This document shows positions 15,720-23,902 of a stretch of DNA of 64,000 bases, in pieces. The notes under the pieces are model-generated. The model worked only from the letters and a program-made list of their open reading frames with translations. It was not told where the DNA came from and searched no databases. Numbering within the stretch: the stretch's first letter is position 1; the number at the start of each line of letters is the position of its first letter. Both the position numbers and the translations under genes were made by a program. Where the stretch lies: NCBI RefSeq assembly GCF_019970045.1, contig NZ_JAHXYI010000002.1, forward strand, positions 620,001-684,000. Reading direction: 5' to 3'. This DNA is from Chryseobacterium sp. GVT01B. Lineage in GTDB: Bacteria > Bacteroidota > Bacteroidia > Flavobacteriales > Weeksellaceae.

Positions 15720-18050
15720 ATGCAAACATCCTTTTTAAAAATTACCGCTGCCACCGCAGCGCTCTGTTTCAGTACCCTGGCAATAGCCCAGCAAACCTAT
15801 TCTGTAAGCGGAACTGTGAAAGACAAAAAAAACGGTGAGCTGCTCATAGGAGTATCAGTAAAAGTAAGTGAAGATCCTAGCATCAACGTTACAGCCAATG
15901 AGTATGGATTTTACTCTCTTTCACTTCCTGCTGGTACTTATACCGTCATTATTTCCAATCCGGGATATAAAGATTTTGAACAGCAGATCAAAGTAGATCA
16001 GAATATGAAACTTGATCTTCCTCTTCTGCCTCAGGAAGAGACCACAAAGGCCATTGATGAAGTAGTGGTAACCGCTGTTAAAAAGGATAAAAATTTAACC
16101 TCCGCTCAAATGGGAGCTGAAACGTTAAATATCAAAAGTATAGAAAAACTTCCTGTTCTTTTTGGGGAGAAGGATGTGATGAAAACCATACAGCTTCTGC
16201 CGGGTATCAAAAGTAACGGTGAAGGAAGCAGCGGATTCAGTGTAAGAGGCGGTGCTACTGACCAGAACCTGATATTACTGGATGAAGCACCTGTTTATAA
16301 CGCGTCTCACCTTCTTGGGTTTTTCAGCACCTTCAACAGTGATGCTCTGAAAGATGCCAGTATCATCAAAGGAAACAGTCGTGCACAGTACGGAGGCCGG
16401 CTTTCGTCTGTACTGGATGTCAAAATGAAAGATGGAAATAATAAGGACTACAACCTGAATGGTGGAATCGGTCTTATCAGCAGCAGACTGAGTGTGGAAG
16501 GGCCTATTCAGAAGGAAAAATCATCATTCATTGTTTCGGGAAGAAGAACGTATGCGGATTTGTTTCTTAAAACCAACAAAGATTATAAGGATAACAAGTT
16601 ATACTTTTATGACCTTAACCTGAAAGCTAATTATCAGATCAACGAAAACAACCGTATTTATCTTTCGGGATACTTCGGAAGAGATGTTCTGGGACTGGGA
16701 GACACGTTCAATACAGACTGGGGAAATACTACGGCCACTTTGAGATGGAACAGCATTATCAGCAGTAAACTATTCTCCAATACTTCATTCATCTACAGTA
16801 ATTATGATTATAAAATCAGTCTGAAAAATGATGATACGGTATTTGATTTAAATTCAAAAATACGTGACTGGAACCTTAAGCAGGATTTTACCTGGTTTGC
16901 CGGGAATAAGCATTCTGTACGTTTCGGTCTTCAGTCTATTTATCATACCCTTACTCCAAGCAGCGCTTCCGGTACTACAGTGAGCAGTTTCCCAAGAAAT
17001 CCGAGATACTCATGGGAAAACGCAGTGTACATCAATGATGATTTTAAAGCAACAGAAAAATTAACCATCAATTACGGAGTAAGACTTGCGATATTCAGTG
17101 TATTGGGAGGAGATACTTTCAATACGTATGAAAACGGGGTACTTACCGACAGTAAATTCTTAGAGAAAGGAAAATTCGGGAAAACGTATGTGAATCCTGA
17201 ACCAAGAATTAGCGCAAACTACCGAATCAATGAAGTAAGCAGTGTAAAAGGAGGTTATTCCCGAAACACACAGAATCTTCACCTTCTAAGCAACAGCAAC
17301 AGCGGAAATCCTACTGACCAGTGGATAGGAAGCAGTTATACAGTAAAACCTGAAATTGCAGACCAGATCAGTGTGGGCTACAGCAGAAATTTCAACAACA
17401 ATAATTATGAATTGAATGCTGAAGTTTACTATAAATCCATGAAAAATCAAATCGATTTCAAAAATGGGGCTCAGATCGGATTTGATGCCGGATCTGATGT
17501 AGAAAGTGAACTGTTGTTCGGTAAAGGAAGAGCTTACGGGCTGGAACTTATTGCCAAAAAGAAAAGCGGAAAACTTACAGGATGGATTTCCTATACCCTT
17601 TCTAAAACGGAAAGAAAAATCAACGGGATTAATAATAATGAATGGTACAACGCCAGAATGGATAAAACCCACGACCTGTCTATCGTTGCCACTTATCAGC
17701 TTAATCCGAAATGGAGCTTTTCAGGATTATTCGTTTACAGCACAGGAAATGCCGTTACCTTCCCTACCGGAAAATATGAGCTGAACGGACAAACCATATT
17801 CCAGTACAGCAACAGAAATGCTGACAGGATGCCTGCCTATCACAGAATGGATCTGAGTGCGACTTATGAGCCAACATCCAATAAGCGATTCCGTGGTTCA
17901 TGGACCTTTGGTATTTATAATCTTTACGGTAGAGAAAATGCCTACACAATCAATTTTGAAGACAATCCAGATCGTCCCGGAACAACACGTGCAATGCAGA
18001 CTTCTCTGTTCCGATGGGTACCCAATATCACTTATAACTTCAAATTCTAA
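15720..18050 (+). CDS. TonB-dependent outer-membrane receptor
   Basis: A 776-residue outer-membrane transporter driven by TonB. It has a signal peptide (cleavage near AIAQ), a CarboxypepD_reg-like domain (about 26-110; YSVSGTVKDKKNGELLIGVSV), a TonB box-like region (DEVVVTA), a plug domain (about 125-230; FSVRGGATDQNLILLDEAPVYN) and a beta-barrel ending in aromatic F (NITYNFKF). The substrate is unknown. A DUF4249 lipoprotein starts 3 bases after the stop, a common Bacteroidetes pairing that is distinct from SusC/SusD. Confidence 0.95.
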   Translation: MQTSFLKITAATAALCFSTLAIAQQTYSVSGTVKDKKNGELLIGVSVKVSEDPSINVTANEYGFYSLSLPAGTYTVIISNPGYKDFEQQIKVDQNMKLDLPLLPQEETTKAIDEVVVTAVKKDKNLTSAQMGAETLNIKSIEKLPVLFGEKDVMKTIQLLPGIKSNGEGSSGFSVRGGATDQNLILLDEAPVYNASHLLGFFSTFNSDALKDASIIKGNSRAQYGGRLSSVLDVKMKDGNNKDYNLNGGIGLISSRLSVEGPIQKEKSSFIVSGRRTYADLFLKTNKDYKDNKLYFYDLNLKANYQINENNRIYLSGYFGRDVLGLGDTFNTDWGNTTATLRWNSIISSKLFSNTSFIYSNYDYKISLKNDDTVFDLNSKIRDWNLKQDFTWFAGNKHSVRFGLQSIYHTLTPSSASGTTVSSFPRNPRYSWENAVYINDDFKATEKLTINYGVRLAIFSVLGGDTFNTYENGVLTDSKFLEKGKFGKTYVNPEPRISANYRINEVSSVKGGYSRNTQNLHLLSNSNSGNPTDQWIGSSYTVKPEIADQISVGYSRNFNNNNYELNAEVYYKSMKNQIDFKNGAQIGFDAGSDVESELLFGKGRAYGLELIAKKKSGKLTGWISYTLSKTERKINGINNNEWYNARMDKTHDLSIVATYQLNPKWSFSGLFVYSTGNAVTFPTGKYELNGQTIFQYSNRNADRMPAYHRMDLSATYEPTSNKRFRGSWTFGIYNLYGRENAYTINFEDNPDRPGTTRAMQTSLFRWVPNITYNFKF

Positions 18051-18053
18051 ATC

Positions 18054-18869
18054 ATGAAAAATACTTTTTATATCATATTATCTCTCTTCGCATTAACCTC
18101 TTGTGAAAAAGAGATCGATCTGGACCTGAATAATCAGGGCGGAAATATTGTCATCGAAGGAAATGTAACCAATGAACCAGGGCCTTATACTGTACGAATT
18201 ACAAAATCAGTAGGTTTCTCAGAACCTAATCAATATCCGGCTGTAACGGGCGCTCAGGTTATTTTAAGTGATAATACGGGCCAAACCGAAACACTGCAGT
18301 ACACAGGAAACGGTATGTATCAGACAACCACTTTTGTGGGTCAGCCCGGAAGAACTTATACTTTGAAGATACAGGCGGAAGGAAAGCAGTATACCGCTCA
18401 GAGCAGCATGCCTGAAATTGTTCATTTTGACGGACTTGAACAGAGTTCGTTCAAATTTGGCACCAAAACTACTTATACCCTTTTACCGATTTTTACCGAT
18501 CCGATGCCGCTTGGCAACCGTTATCTTTTTAGTTTTACGATCAATGATCTTCCTAAAAAATACATGAATACATTTTCCGACAATGTAAATAACGGAATGC
18601 CTAACCAACAGCCACTGATTCTGCCTAATGATGATAACGACGGCAGAGACCATGAAGTGATAGTAGGCGACAAAATCCATGTAGAAATGCAGTCTATTGA
18701 TAACAATATATTCACTTATTATAGTGCGCTGCTTCAAATTTCCGGAGGCAATGGCGGTGGTGCTACTCCAGCCAATCCCCCAAGTAATATCAACAATGGA
18801 GCTTTGGGTTATTTTTCCGCCCATACAACAGATACGGAGACTTTTGTGATCCAGCCTGTAACTCCATAA
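18054..18869 (+). CDS. DUF4249 lipoprotein, partner of the TonB receptor
   Basis: A 271-residue exported lipoprotein (lipobox ALTSC). An Ig-like N-terminal part includes IVIEGNVTNEPGPYTVRITKS and AVTGAQVILSDNTG, typical of DUF4249, which regularly follows TonB-dependent receptors. It probably sits on the outer membrane and assists substrate capture. The stop of the receptor and this start are nearly contiguous, so expression is coupled. Confidence 0.9.
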   Translation: MKNTFYIILSLFALTSCEKEIDLDLNNQGGNIVIEGNVTNEPGPYTVRITKSVGFSEPNQYPAVTGAQVILSDNTGQTETLQYTGNGMYQTTTFVGQPGRTYTLKIQAEGKQYTAQSSMPEIVHFDGLEQSSFKFGTKTTYTLLPIFTDPMPLGNRYLFSFTINDLPKKYMNTFSDNVNNGMPNQQPLILPNDDNDGRDHEVIVGDKIHVEMQSIDNNIFTYYSALLQISGGNGGGATPANPPSNINNGALGYFSAHTTDTETFVIQPVTP

Positions 18870-18873
18870 GTTT

Positions 18874-18907
18874 AAAAGGATATTCCAATCACCGGAATAT
18901 CCTTTTT
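18874..18907. terminator. bidirectional terminator
   Basis: Stem AAAAGGATATTCC (18874-18886) pairs with GGAATATCCTTTT (18894 onward), followed by a T-run. On the minus strand the A-run becomes a U-run, so it also serves the convergent DUF1275 gene. Confidence 0.85.
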
Positions 18908-18916
18908 TATTTTGTT

Positions 18917-19642
18917 TTATCTCAACTTCCTTTTTAAGGAATAATACCTGTACAGCAGTTTATCGTACCGGATTACACAGAACAATAACCCTGCAGTCAT
19001 AATCAGTGTTTTTAACTGAATCATGCTGTAACCAAAACCACCAATGATACATCCTGAAAAAAAACAGGCAATAATCACCAGTTTCAGCGTAATATTCTTT
19101 TTAAGCTGCCGCTGTTCATTTTTTCTTTCTTTAAAAAACAGTTTTGAAAGTTCTATGCCCAGATCAGTAAATAATCCCGTAAGATGAGTAGTTCTCACTA
19201 CAGACTGAGATACTCTTGTCACCAATGAATTCTGAACTCCCATTGCAAACAGCAAAAGTCCTGCAATTGCATGAGGAGATACCGAAATTTTTAATTCCTC
19301 ATAACCTGACATTCCTACAAATCCTAATATTAAGATTTCGGTTATTAAAGGGATGAGATGCGGACGAACTGTCCTGTGTCCTGATGAAAATTCAACCAGA
19401 AAGCTGGAACAAAAGGCTCCACCGAGAAAACAGATAATAAACAGAAAATAAGTAAGCGCTTCGCTGTAATGATCCAGAAGAATCTCTTCAGAAAAGAAAG
19501 CAAAGTGTCCTGTTATATTGGTTGTAAGCACTTTAACAGACAAAACACCTACAATATTCACTATTCCGGCAACGAATGAAAGTGCTGATGCCAGCTTAAG
19601 ATTGTGAAAATAAGTTCTGTTTTTCCCTCTGTGTCTGAACAT
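18917..19642 (-). CDS. YoaK/DUF1275 family membrane protein
   Basis: A 241-residue inner-membrane protein with about six hydrophobic segments. Family hallmarks are LASALSFVAGIVNIVGVL, TTNITGHFAFF, GAFCSSFLVE and MGVQNSLVTR...VVRTTHLTG. The family is widespread but its transport function is not established. It converges on the DUF4249 gene across a shared terminator. Confidence 0.88.
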   Translation of the reverse strand: MFRHRGKNRTYFHNLKLASALSFVAGIVNIVGVLSVKVLTTNITGHFAFFSEEILLDHYSEALTYFLFIICFLGGAFCSSFLVEFSSGHRTVRPHLIPLITEILILGFVGMSGYEELKISVSPHAIAGLLLFAMGVQNSLVTRVSQSVVRTTHLTGLFTDLGIELSKLFFKERKNEQRQLKKNITLKLVIIACFFSGCIIGGFGYSMIQLKTLIMTAGLLFCVIRYDKLLYRYYSLKRKLR

Positions 19643-20014
19643 CTTAAATCTCTATAGAATCTGGATACTTTTGCCAAAAAGAACAGCTGGATAAGATAAA
19701 TAAGTAAAAAAAAATAATTTAGAAATGTCAGCGTCAAACTGTGAAAAACATGTCCGCTTAAATATTTATCCAGTGTTCTTTATAGATTTACATATCCCTT
19801 TTGTGTATTCTCAGTAATAAATTACAGACCGTACAGAAAACAAAAACAGCTTCTCTGCAGTGTTCTGAAATGTTCTGTTTCTTAATTCAAAATCAATTTT
19901 ATTACTTTTGTAAAAGTAATTCGTTTAGGAAAAAAACCTGGTGATCTGCATCAGTTTAAAATGTGATTTAAGTTAAAAACCGAGCGTTTATTCAATATCC
20001 TGTATAGAAAAATT
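19643..20014. promoter_or_regulatory. intergenic region with 20-base palindrome over a -7 box
   Basis: This 372-base divergent region has no gene. ATTACTTTT-GT-AAAAGTAAT (19901-19920) has perfect 9-base arms and contains TACTTTTG, a match to the Bacteroidetes -7 element. A protein bound here would block the promoter of the following Crp/Fnr gene. Confidence 0.5.
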
Positions 20015-20701
20015 ATGATCTCAAAATTTATTTTTAATAATCAGTATCTTTTTGATGAGCTTCCTGAATATGATAAGAATCTTCTCACAGGAGCAATGAA
20101 AACCAGAAACTACCGTAAAAATGAGCCTATATTTACTGACGGGACAAAACCTAATGGCGTTTACTATCTCAATGAAGGAAAAATAAAGAAATACAAGGTT
20201 GATAATGATGGAAGGGAACAGATTATTTACATTTACAGTTCAGGTGAATTTTTCGGATATTCTGCCATTCTGAGTAATGAATCCTACGGAGACACTACCT
20301 CAACATTGGAAAACTCTGTCATCTCATTCATTTCAAAAGACAGTTTTCTGGATATCCTCAGCCAGTCATCAGTACTTTCAGGGCTGCTGCTGAAATCTTT
20401 AAGTCATGAATTCAGCGTCATGGCCAATCTTATTGCTGTTTTATCTCATCGTACAGTCAGAGAACGAGCTGCTTTGAGTTTGCTTATTCTCCATGACAAG
20501 TACAAATCAAATGATGACCCTGACGAGGAAGTATTCATTTCCCTTTCCCGTATAGATCTGGCAAATATGGTAGGGACAGCCAGAGAAACATTAGCGCGCA
20601 TCATCAATGATTTTAAACAGGAAAAACTCATAAAATCTGAAGGGCGGAAAATACAGATCATCGACTTTAAGCGGTTAATTCATATTGCTAATTTTTATTA
20701 G
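20015..20701 (+). CDS. Crp/Fnr-family transcriptional regulator
   Basis: A 228-residue regulator with a cyclic-nucleotide-binding-fold domain (about 20-135; NEPIFTDGTKPNGVYYLNEGKIKKYK) and a winged HTH domain (about 150-222; LSRIDLANMVGTARETLARIINDFKQ). It has no N-terminal cysteine cluster. The effector is unknown. The upstream palindrome overlapping its -7 box suggests autoregulation. The downstream VOC gene has its own promoter. Confidence 0.92.
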   Translation: MISKFIFNNQYLFDELPEYDKNLLTGAMKTRNYRKNEPIFTDGTKPNGVYYLNEGKIKKYKVDNDGREQIIYIYSSGEFFGYSAILSNESYGDTTSTLENSVISFISKDSFLDILSQSSVLSGLLLKSLSHEFSVMANLIAVLSHRTVRERAALSLLILHDKYKSNDDPDEEVFISLSRIDLANMVGTARETLARIINDFKQEKLIKSEGRKIQIIDFKRLIHIANFY

Positions 20702-20763
20702 TAAAATAATTTAGTCTAAAAGCTTCAATTTTCTACTGACAAACTGTTGTCATAACTACCTGT

Positions 20764-20791
20764 TACCTTTGTTTAAAATTAGTTTAAACAA
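20764..20791 (+). promoter_or_regulatory. promoter and operator of the VOC gene
   Basis: A -7 box TACCTTTG (20764-20771) overlaps an inverted repeat TTGTTTAAA-N5-TTTAAACAA (20769-20791, perfect 9-base arms). The repeat covers the likely start point, a repressor-type position. No cognate regulator gene is adjacent except the Crp/Fnr gene upstream. Confidence 0.5.
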
Positions 20792-20801
20792 AAAATATCT
20801 T

Positions 20802-21197
20802 ATGAAACTTACCTCATTAAGGCTCATCAGCAAAGACATCAAAGCCGCAGTAGAATTTTACGAACAAATCATGGGAGCAACTGCCGGATGGTACACTGAA
20901 GATTTTGCAGAACTCTCTGCAGGTTCCATAACCATTGCCATCGGAAGTACCCGGACGATGCAGATGTTTTCGGAAGGTCTTACAGAGTTCGCAGGAACAA
21001 AATCAACCATTATTGAATTTATGGTTAAAAATGTAGATGATGAATATGAAAGAATAAAAAGTATAGCGTCCGAAATTATCCAGGAACCTACAACAATGCC
21101 ATGGGGAAACAGATCACTTCTGTTCTGCGATCCGGATGGAAACATGATTAATTTCTTTACTCCGGTGAGCGTGGAAGCTGTGAAAAAATTCAGCTAA
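20802..21197 (+). CDS. VOC-family (glyoxalase/bleomycin resistance fold) protein
   Basis: A 131-residue protein with the paired beta-alpha-beta-beta-beta modules of the vicinal oxygen chelate fold: LISKDIKAAVEFYEQIMG at the start and WGNRSLLFCDPDGNMINFF at the end. It may be a dioxygenase, glyoxalase or binding protein. The metal ligand set is incomplete by eye. I start at ATG 20802 (MKLTSLRL). The longer frame at 20769 would run through the operator. Confidence 0.85.
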   Translation: MKLTSLRLISKDIKAAVEFYEQIMGATAGWYTEDFAELSAGSITIAIGSTRTMQMFSEGLTEFAGTKSTIIEFMVKNVDDEYERIKSIASEIIQEPTTMPWGNRSLLFCDPDGNMINFFTPVSVEAVKKFS

Positions 21198-21210
21198 GTC
21201 TTTCATCAAT

Positions 21211-21251
21211 AAAAAAACAACTCACTGTGTGTGCAGCGAGTTGTTTTTTTT
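21211..21251. terminator. bidirectional terminator
   Basis: AAAAAAACAACTC (21211-21223) pairs with GAGTTGTTTTTTT (from 21238). A/T runs on both sides let it stop the VOC gene and the convergent hydrolase gene. Confidence 0.82.
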
Positions 21252-21271
21252 ATGAATTTTAAAAATAAAAT

Positions 21272-22219
21272 CTATTTCCCAAGAAACTCAATTGCTTTCG
21301 CTACAAAGGTATCATGGTATTGATAAAAAGAGGCGTGCCCTGAATCCGGAAAAATCACCAATTCTGCCTGATCTAAATTCTGAGCCATATTTTTGGCATT
21401 CTGAACAGACACAGGAAGATCATTTTCACCATGAACAATCAATACCGGGTTTTTGATCTTTTTTATTTCTGTAAGAGCATCAGCATTAGGTTGAGCCCAG
21501 GTCAATACAGCCGTAAATTGAGAATTTGAAGCAGCGTCATTTAACGGAAGATCCCTGTCTGTTGTACGAAGCTGAATTCTTGCATAAGATGCTTTTCCTT
21601 CCATAGTACTCTGAGCCGACTCTGTAAATCCGAATTTCAAAAATGAGGCTTCAGGACTTAATCCCGCTGTTCCTGCAATAATATTAGGTAAGTTTGATAA
21701 TCCGATTGCTCCCTGAGGCCCTGTTCCGGTTAAAATTACTTTATTAATCAATGAAGGATGCGTCAGTACAATTCTCTGAGCAATAAACCCACCCATGGAA
21801 AATCCCATGATATTCACTTTGTTCAAATTCAATGCATTGATAAAGTCGACAGCATCATCGGCCATCGCCTGAACAGTATTGGGAGTTGTTCCTTTTGATG
21901 AACCTACTCCTTTGTTATCAAAGATAATTACTTTGTATTTTTTTGCCAGTCCGTCTGTCACTGCAGGATCCCAGTCATCCATAGACCCACCTAATCCCGG
22001 CAGAAGCACCAATGGGATCCCATCTTCTTTTCCTAAAACGCGGTATGCAATAGTATTTCCTTTAACGTTTATGAATTGGGTTTTGGCGGCTTGATGGTTT
22101 CTGTTTTGTACCTCCTGTACCGTGGGAGGTTCATTTTCTTCAGTGCAGGAAACTGTCACTACGGTAAAAAGAGTTAAGCATAAAAGGCTAACGGCTGAAA
22201 TTTTTCTGATTGTTTTCAT
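21272..22219 (-). CDS. alpha/beta hydrolase, lipoprotein
   Basis: A 315-residue hydrolase with a signal peptide and lipobox VTVSC. The nucleophile elbow is GFSMGG, the oxyanion strand is LLPGLGGSMDDW, the acid is probably in HGENDLPV and the catalytic His in DSGHASF. It resembles esterase/peroxidase-like 3-oxoadipate enol-lactonase relatives, but the envelope location argues against an aromatic-degradation role. Monocistronic by layout. Confidence 0.88.
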   Translation of the reverse strand: MKTIRKISAVSLLCLTLFTVVTVSCTEENEPPTVQEVQNRNHQAAKTQFINVKGNTIAYRVLGKEDGIPLVLLPGLGGSMDDWDPAVTDGLAKKYKVIIFDNKGVGSSKGTTPNTVQAMADDAVDFINALNLNKVNIMGFSMGGFIAQRIVLTHPSLINKVILTGTGPQGAIGLSNLPNIIAGTAGLSPEASFLKFGFTESAQSTMEGKASYARIQLRTTDRDLPLNDAASNSQFTAVLTWAQPNADALTEIKKIKNPVLIVHGENDLPVSVQNAKNMAQNLDQAELVIFPDSGHASFYQYHDTFVAKAIEFLGK

Positions 22220-22377
22220 TGTAGTTTATTTTTGTTTGATTATGGTGCAAACATAAAACACAAAAACAGGCAGAACACGCAAAAGCTTTATCAACAGGAC
22301 ATTTTGGGAATTTAATCAGACATTTTTGAAGGTGAAAATTACAAGTGGAAAATATGAAGATGATTTTTTGAAATTTC

Positions 22378-22776
22378 TTAAGCCTTTTTCAATGCGTTGA
22401 GGGTTTTCATGGCTTTTTCAGCATCTTCTTTTGCAATAAAAATATGATCGTGAAAATAAGCGGCAACTACATTACAGCTAATATTTTCCTGTTTCAGGGC
22501 ATTTGCAAAAGCTGCAGTGAGCCCTACAGCTTCCAGAGAAGAATGAATATTCAGAGTAATCCATGAAGCAATATAACTGTAAGTCATACTCCATTCATCT
22601 GCCATCTCTTTTTTTAAAACAATAGTAACCGCTTCAGTTTCCCGAAAGAAAAACAAAACCTTTTCTATATCCGGTATCTCAATGAGGTTTTCAACAGTAC
22701 AAAATACATATTCCCCGGCATTCAATACCGGTTCCATGTTCTGAAGCAGAACGGCCAAATCTTTTTCTCCTGTCAT
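22378..22776 (-). CDS. ACT-domain protein
   Basis: A 132-residue protein with two ACT-like modules, as in the DUF2241/ACT family. Landmarks are LLQNMEPVLNAGEYVFCTV, WSMTYSYIASWITLNIHSSLEAVGLTAAFANAL and ISCNVVAAYFHDHIFIAKEDAEKAM. It probably binds an amino acid as a small cytoplasmic sensor. I start at ATG 22776 (MTGEKDL). The open frame to 22887 runs into a terminator hairpin and is not coding. Confidence 0.85.
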   Translation of the reverse strand: MTGEKDLAVLLQNMEPVLNAGEYVFCTVENLIEIPDIEKVLFFFRETEAVTIVLKKEMADEWSMTYSYIASWITLNIHSSLEAVGLTAAFANALKQENISCNVVAAYFHDHIFIAKEDAEKAMKTLNALKKA

Positions 22777-22830
22777 CTTTTTGAGTACAAAACTAAGATA
22801 TAGATTACAGCATCTGTTTATCAAATGATA

Positions 22831-22870
22831 AAAAACAAAAAGGAGGCTGTCTGCCTCCTTTTTTGTTTTG
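22831..22870. terminator. strong terminator hairpin
   Basis: AAAAACAAAAAGGAGGC pairs with GCCTCCTTTTTTGTTTT around a 5-base loop. A/T runs on both sides make it symmetrical. On the minus strand it would end a transcript coming from the 22931-23044 reading frame or the response regulator. Confidence 0.85.
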
Positions 22871-22930
22871 TAATTGTAACCTGTCAACTGAACCTCTCTA
22901 TATATATTTGTGTTTTTTTCATCTGGCTTT

Positions 22931-23044
22931 TTAAGAAGCCCGTTTAAGGTTATTCATCACCACGTTTAATTTCATCAGTGTGTTATTAATTTCATCATTT
23001 GTGTTTCTATAACTATTGTTTATTAATTGTATAGTTATAATCAT
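22931..23044 (-). CDS. possible 37-residue peptide
   Basis: An ATG at 23044 opens a 37-codon frame ending at TAA 22931. The product starts MIITIQLINNSYRNTND, continues with an Asn/Leu-rich amphipathic stretch (MKLNVVMNNLKR) and ends RAS. A terminator follows 60 bases later, and a candidate promoter-like TTTG element is seen near 23120. It would be a leaderless small protein or the coding part of a small RNA downstream of the response regulator. No homologue is recognised. Chance is possible in AT-rich sequence. Confidence 0.35.
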   Translation of the reverse strand: MIITIQLINNSYRNTNDEINNTLMKLNVVMNNLKRAS

Positions 23045-23248
23045 TTGTTGTTTTGTGTATGAAATTTAAAACCTGAATAAGTATTTTAATTTACTTTTTT
23101 CATTACTTAAATTTCACAGTACAAAGGAACAACATTACAAAATAAAATCCTCTACAAACCCCATCGATACATCTCGATTCGTTTATAGATATTTATCGAT
23201 AAAATTGAATTATCTGACAAAAAGAAGTGAAAAATATCCTACAGACTG

Positions 23249-23902
23249 CTATAGTTTATGGTGTGTTTTAATGAGGTCCACCAGTTCAACCATGTTCTCT
23301 ATCTTTAGTTTATCAAAAATATTTTTTTTGATTGTGCTTACTGTATTCTGTTTGATATTCAAGCTGTTTGAAATTTCCAGGTTTCCATAGCCTTCGGCAT
23401 AGAGTTCTGCAATCTGCAATTCCCGTTTGGTCAGACTGTTGAGGGGGCTTATAAGATCCGGATTGTAGACCAGCTGCACCAATAAATTCCTCAAAAGATC
23501 AGAAAAATATTCTCCCTTCTCTATAAAAGTGGTGATTGCTTCTCTTACCTCTTCCTCTTCACTCAGTTTGCTCAGGTAGCCGTTAGCCCCTGCTTTGATA
23601 AATTTAAGGCCATGCAGATCCTCTTCAAGCCCTGTAAAAATCAAGACTTTAAGATCAGGATTTACACTTTTCATCTGGGGCAGAATATGCAGACTGTTTC
23701 CGTCCGGGAAATGTGCATCAATGATAGCCATCTCAACTCCTTTTGATTCTATCAGCTCCAATACCTGGTGTAAGGATGAAGTCTGATAGACTTTAGCGTT
23801 GGGAACAATATCACTGATCACAATTTCCATCCCTTGACGTACAATGCTGTGATCGTCTGCCAGCAGGAAAATAATCTCTTTATTTTGAATTGGTGTTTCC
23901 AT
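23249..23902 (-). CDS. NarL/LuxR-type response regulator
   Basis: A 217-residue regulator. The receiver domain (about 10-125) has acidic DDHS at the start, phospho-acceptor Asp in AIIDAHFPDG and Lys in KLSEEE. The C-terminal LuxR HTH (about 150-212) has LTKRELQIAELYAEGYGNLE and NTVSTIKKNIFDKL. Its start overlaps the end of the histidine kinase by 23 bases, so it is the cognate partner. Targets are not evident. Confidence 0.93.
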   Translation of the reverse strand: METPIQNKEIIFLLADDHSIVRQGMEIVISDIVPNAKVYQTSSLHQVLELIESKGVEMAIIDAHFPDGNSLHILPQMKSVNPDLKVLIFTGLEEDLHGLKFIKAGANGYLSKLSEEEEVREAITTFIEKGEYFSDLLRNLLVQLVYNPDLISPLNSLTKRELQIAELYAEGYGNLEISNSLNIKQNTVSTIKKNIFDKLKIENMVELVDLIKTHHKL

